Below, in pieces: positions 60,848 through 64,000 of a stretch of 64,000 nucleotides of DNA. This DNA is from Hippasteria phrygiana (Eukaryota; Echinodermata; Asteroidea; Valvatida; Goniasteridae). The notes below the pieces were generated by a model. That model did not search any database. It was not told where the DNA came from and saw only the letters and a list, made by a program, of their open reading frames with translations. The stretch spans positions 2,728,001 through 2,792,000 of the forward strand of contig JAZGUH010000185.1 in NCBI GenBank assembly GCA_037893225.1, written 5' to 3'. The translations under genes and the position numbers were made by a program. Each line of letters opens with the position of its first letter. Positions within the stretch are counted from its first letter, which is position 1.

Positions 60848-62053
60848 ATGTTGAGGAGGACGACGACTCGGGCTCAGAACATTCTTGTTGGGACGGTGAT
60901 TTTGTTGGTCGTGTATCGGTTGTGCAAACACGATGAGCCACGGATAGATGACGCATTCTTGGATGAGGTTAAGAAGAGCAGACCTACTCTGATGTCGCTC
61001 GTGGCGTCAGATAAGGGGGGTGTGGCGTCAGATATGGGGTATGAGTCGCCAGAGACTGCGAGACAAGGGCAGGCGACGTCCAGGTTATCAGATCAGTACA
61101 TGTACAAGCTCACTACGACTGTAGCTGAACATGAACAAGCACTGGCAAGAAAAAGCCGGCCACGACAGGCATACGCGAAGCGATTCTCCCACTGGCAGGA
61201 CGCAAAACCAGGCGGCTGGATATCCCTTCCGTTGAAGACACTCGCAAACGGCTCACTGGTGCATAGCGGACTGACTGAATGGGAGGCTAGCCGGGCAGTC
61301 GTGTACAACAGAATCCCCAGAACGGGTTCGCGCTTCACTCTCAGCTTGGTCAGGACTTTGGCCAAGATCAACAGCTTCTACATGATATATTCTGTGGTTT
61401 CCAACAAGAGTAGCATATTCAATGAGAGGCAAAACTTCAGCAAAGCCGTTGGTAGGATTCGTACGCCTTTCCTATTGGCTAGAATAATGTATTTTCACGA
61501 CTTCATCGAATTCAACATGGCGCAGCCTATGTATATCAGTGTAATTCGAGACCCGGTGACGTTGCTTGCTTCGTCTTTTAACTACTACCGATTCGGAGAT
61601 GGCACGCACAACACACTCGACAGAAAGTTAAAAGCTGACAGGAACCTGACACTGGACGAGTGCATCAAGGGAAACAAACCCGAATGTACCGTAGAGGGCG
61701 CTTCAGTAACAATCCGGTACTTCTGCGGGCAAGATCCACGTTGTAAGGACCCTTCTGATTGGTCACTGGAGCGCGCAATGGCCAATACCAAACACTATTA
61801 CTTGGCTGTCGGATTGCTTGAGGATCTCGAAACCTCTGTTCAGGTTTTTGAGAAACTTCTCCCCGAATTTTTCAAAGGGTTCCACGATCTGTATGTAGAA
61901 CTACATTCACAGTCTAAAACCGCCACAAATTATAAGTACAAACCTTCTGCACAGGCGGTGGAAATAATGCAAAAGAGACTTTACAATGAATATCGCTTTT
62001 ATAATTTCATAAAGGATCGGTTCAATGCTTTGAAGGGAAGACTTAACCTGTAA
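60848..62053 (+). CDS. uronyl 2-O-sulfotransferase-like, Golgi type II membrane protein
   Basis: 401 aa from ATG 60848 (UST in human is 406 aa), one exon. A short basic N-terminus and a hydrophobic segment (about residues 11-26, NILVGTVILLVVY) fit a type II Golgi signal anchor. Family marks: 5' PAPS loop YNRIPRTGSR (153-162), 3' phosphate motif VIRDP (232-236) with FNYYRFGD, then RYFCGQDPRCKDPSDWSLERA, close to UST YFCGQHPRCREPGEWALERA. UST enzymes transfer sulfate from PAPS to C2 of uronic acids in dermatan or chondroitin sulfate. Two odd points: the Lys/His pair known to matter in the related HS2ST is changed (Arg158 in the loop; Ile213 where HS2ST and UST have His). A possible splice acceptor (ATCACCTAG) just upstream may join a 5' UTR exon. 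Confidence 0.85.
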   Translation: MLRRTTTRAQNILVGTVILLVVYRLCKHDEPRIDDAFLDEVKKSRPTLMSLVASDKGGVASDMGYESPETARQGQATSRLSDQYMYKLTTTVAEHEQALARKSRPRQAYAKRFSHWQDAKPGGWISLPLKTLANGSLVHSGLTEWEASRAVVYNRIPRTGSRFTLSLVRTLAKINSFYMIYSVVSNKSSIFNERQNFSKAVGRIRTPFLLARIMYFHDFIEFNMAQPMYISVIRDPVTLLASSFNYYRFGDGTHNTLDRKLKADRNLTLDECIKGNKPECTVEGASVTIRYFCGQDPRCKDPSDWSLERAMANTKHYYLAVGLLEDLETSVQVFEKLLPEFFKGFHDLYVELHSQSKTATNYKYKPSAQAVEIMQKRLYNEYRFYNFIKDRFNALKGRLNL

Positions 62054-64000
62054 ACCAATCGTTTATGTCGAACCCTACACCATTATCTTACTAAGGCCAG
62101 TTATTAACAGGGTTGGTTGATTTCAATCAGAAATTTCCAAACAGGGTCCACAAACCAAAGTTGGCCGTTTGGGCTGAGTTGTTTCCCGAATGGCACGCAT
62201 GCCTGGCACCAACTTCCCAAAGTTTCAGGCCGAACCGATCACTCTTTACGGAGTAAAATTAGACTCCTGTGAAAATCGGACTCCTTTTCCCTATTATTGG
62301 TTAAACCCTTTCACGTGACCGGCCACTCGTCTGATTATCTTAATTTAGGCATGTGTAGTACTATCAATGAGCCCGTATTTCATAGTGACTGAAATTCACG
62401 CTACACTGGCCGTTTGTCGATTTCCGAATTTTCGACCGATCACTTTTGGGAGTACTGCGCATTTGGGAGTACTGCGCGCATTTCAAAAATTGGGACCTGG
62501 TCGAGTCGACAGGTCCGCGGTCATCAGAAATTTCGAAGTAGGGTCCAAAAATGAGACAAACCTAACGGCATTTCGCGCATCACGTGGAGTGGAAAGATGG
62601 CGGGCCATGTCATCAACAGCCAATGATCTATCCAGATTTGTAGACATTGAGATCAGTGCGTCGCACACATTGAAACTCTGAGGTTTCAATGTATTCTCGC
62701 AAAATCTTGTATATTCTCGCAAAATTTCCCTGATTTTTAAGGTCAGATTGTCTGGGGAACTGAAAGTAGATATTCTTCATTGTCTTCCCTTCTCAGGCTT
62801 CTGAAGGTTGGGCCATGTTGACTAAATGAGAGAAGTCGGTAGTTTTAACTTCATTTCATCTTCAATTTAGGCCTAAACAATGCATACTGTATCAGAATGT
62901 AGACCAAATCGTAATTACTCAAAGGGAGGGTTTTTGTTTAACTACTGCAAAGTCACTCATTAAAAATACACCACATTTCCGATGCGCTATGTCACTCTAT
63001 GTTTATGTAATATGGAAGCGATATATACAATCATCTATATAGGTATCTGTAAATATCCCTACTAGGTATAAGATTTTTGATAATACAATTTGTACATGTA
63101 AAGCACTTTGTAACAACAATATGGGGCAATTCACAGAACAGTGCGCCACCAAGCGGTTACACTGGAGAGGCCATGTTCAAACTGCGCGGTCGGCAAGTTA
63201 CCCACTCCTCGTAGATCCAAAGGGTATTGCTCAGGATACTTCAGGATAGTAATATTGAAAATCAATTGGAAGCCTGGTAAATCCAAGCAATAACCACCCG
63301 TCGCGAGACTCTGAGACCGGTTCTGTTCGCTTTATGTAAAATGACACGAGTTATAGACGGACCGTCGTGTCGATCTTCTGAAACGCAGTGCAAAAACTAC
63401 CTCTCCTTGACAAACTCTTGTGGCGCACTGTATTGCAAATCGCCATTATTAATTAGTCCATGTCATTATTCTTCAAAATTTACAAAAAACCTATGCGATT
63501 GTTGTTTTAAAGCTATCGGTGCAGCGCTAAATATATGGCAATTTTAATGTATACAATCAATCACAAAGCTTCTTTGCGATATCTTCGATACATTTAAGTG
63601 TACACAAATTGCTTAGTTTTTGTCAAGATATTTCGCCTCAAACAAAATATTAATACTGTATGTATTTGCAACAACACCAACTATAAGTTCATAAACATGC
63701 CGGTTATTGGTACACTAACGTTCCTTGCAGTACACACATCTACGGTCGCGCGCAACCCTCAAAGAGCTTGGGACATGCAGAACCGCTGTTTTTTACGATT
63801 GTGAAAGTGACACAACCCCCTCGGGCTATCTGTTAACTAAATTCACCTAAATTTTGCAGTTACTGCATTAGGCACATGCTCGTGGAATTTCGCTTAATCG
63901 CGTAATATGAAAGCCATCTTTTAAAATTAGGTAGGCAGATTTTTGTACCGTCCGCTGTGTGCAAGACCAAACCTTGAAAATCCGCCATTTATCGGAAATT
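62054..64000. other. 3' flank, no gene recognised
   Basis: Only short frames without domains. No bounded repeat was recognised, though TTGGGAGTACTGCGC is tandemly doubled near 62447-62480. Confidence 0.4.

Overview
The window is animal nuclear DNA. Split, phase-consistent genes with GT/AG introns sit among very many short non-autonomous DNA transposons, foldback palindromes, tRNA-derived SINE pieces and satellites. The proteins have clear counterparts in human (PRDM15, HINFP, H2A.X, uronyl 2-sulfotransferase, a BATF-like bZIP). I infer an invertebrate deuterostome, most likely an echinoderm; class and species cannot be settled from the sequence alone.

Five protein genes can be built. (1) A small BATF-like bZIP gene on + (7839-13208), with a 67-bp minisatellite in intron 2 and two tandem, in-register leucine-zipper exons at its 3' end. 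(2) A PRDM15 orthologue on - (33804 down to 19740), eight exons whose phases all close, giving 1107 aa with a PR domain and about 19 C2H2 fingers. (3) A HINFP orthologue on + (36506-48377), nine phase-consistent exons, 490 aa. (4) An intronless H2A gene on - (54746-54339) with TATA, E2F-like and CCAAT elements, a histone 3' stem-loop and a poly(A) signal; its H2A.X-type tail is altered. (5) A uronyl 2-sulfotransferase-like single-exon gene on + (60848-62053), a Golgi type II membrane enzyme by family.

Layout: 1-7.8 kb is gene-free and rich in repeats; 7.8-13.8 kb bZIP; 19.7-33.8 kb PRDM15; 34-36.4 kb satellites and promoter side of HINFP; 36.5-48.4 kb HINFP; 48.4-54.2 kb repeats; 54.3-55 kb H2A; 55-60.8 kb repeats; 60.8-62.1 kb sulfotransferase; the remainder has no recognised gene.

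Functional links: HINFP is the histone H4 gene activator and lies about 6 kb from an H2A.X-like gene. The two are also neighbours on human 11q23.3, so this looks like ancient microsynteny. The most unusual observations are (a) 20-32 bp palindromes with ATGGAGG/CCTCCAT ends flanked by 9-bp direct repeats, one proved to be an insertion by comparison with two empty sites inside the window; (b) duplicated alternative zipper exons in the bZIP gene; (c) a two-residue insertion splitting the SQEY tail of the H2A; (d) replacement of the predicted catalytic His in the sulfotransferase; and (e) multi-level nesting of transposons whose order can be read from target-site duplications.
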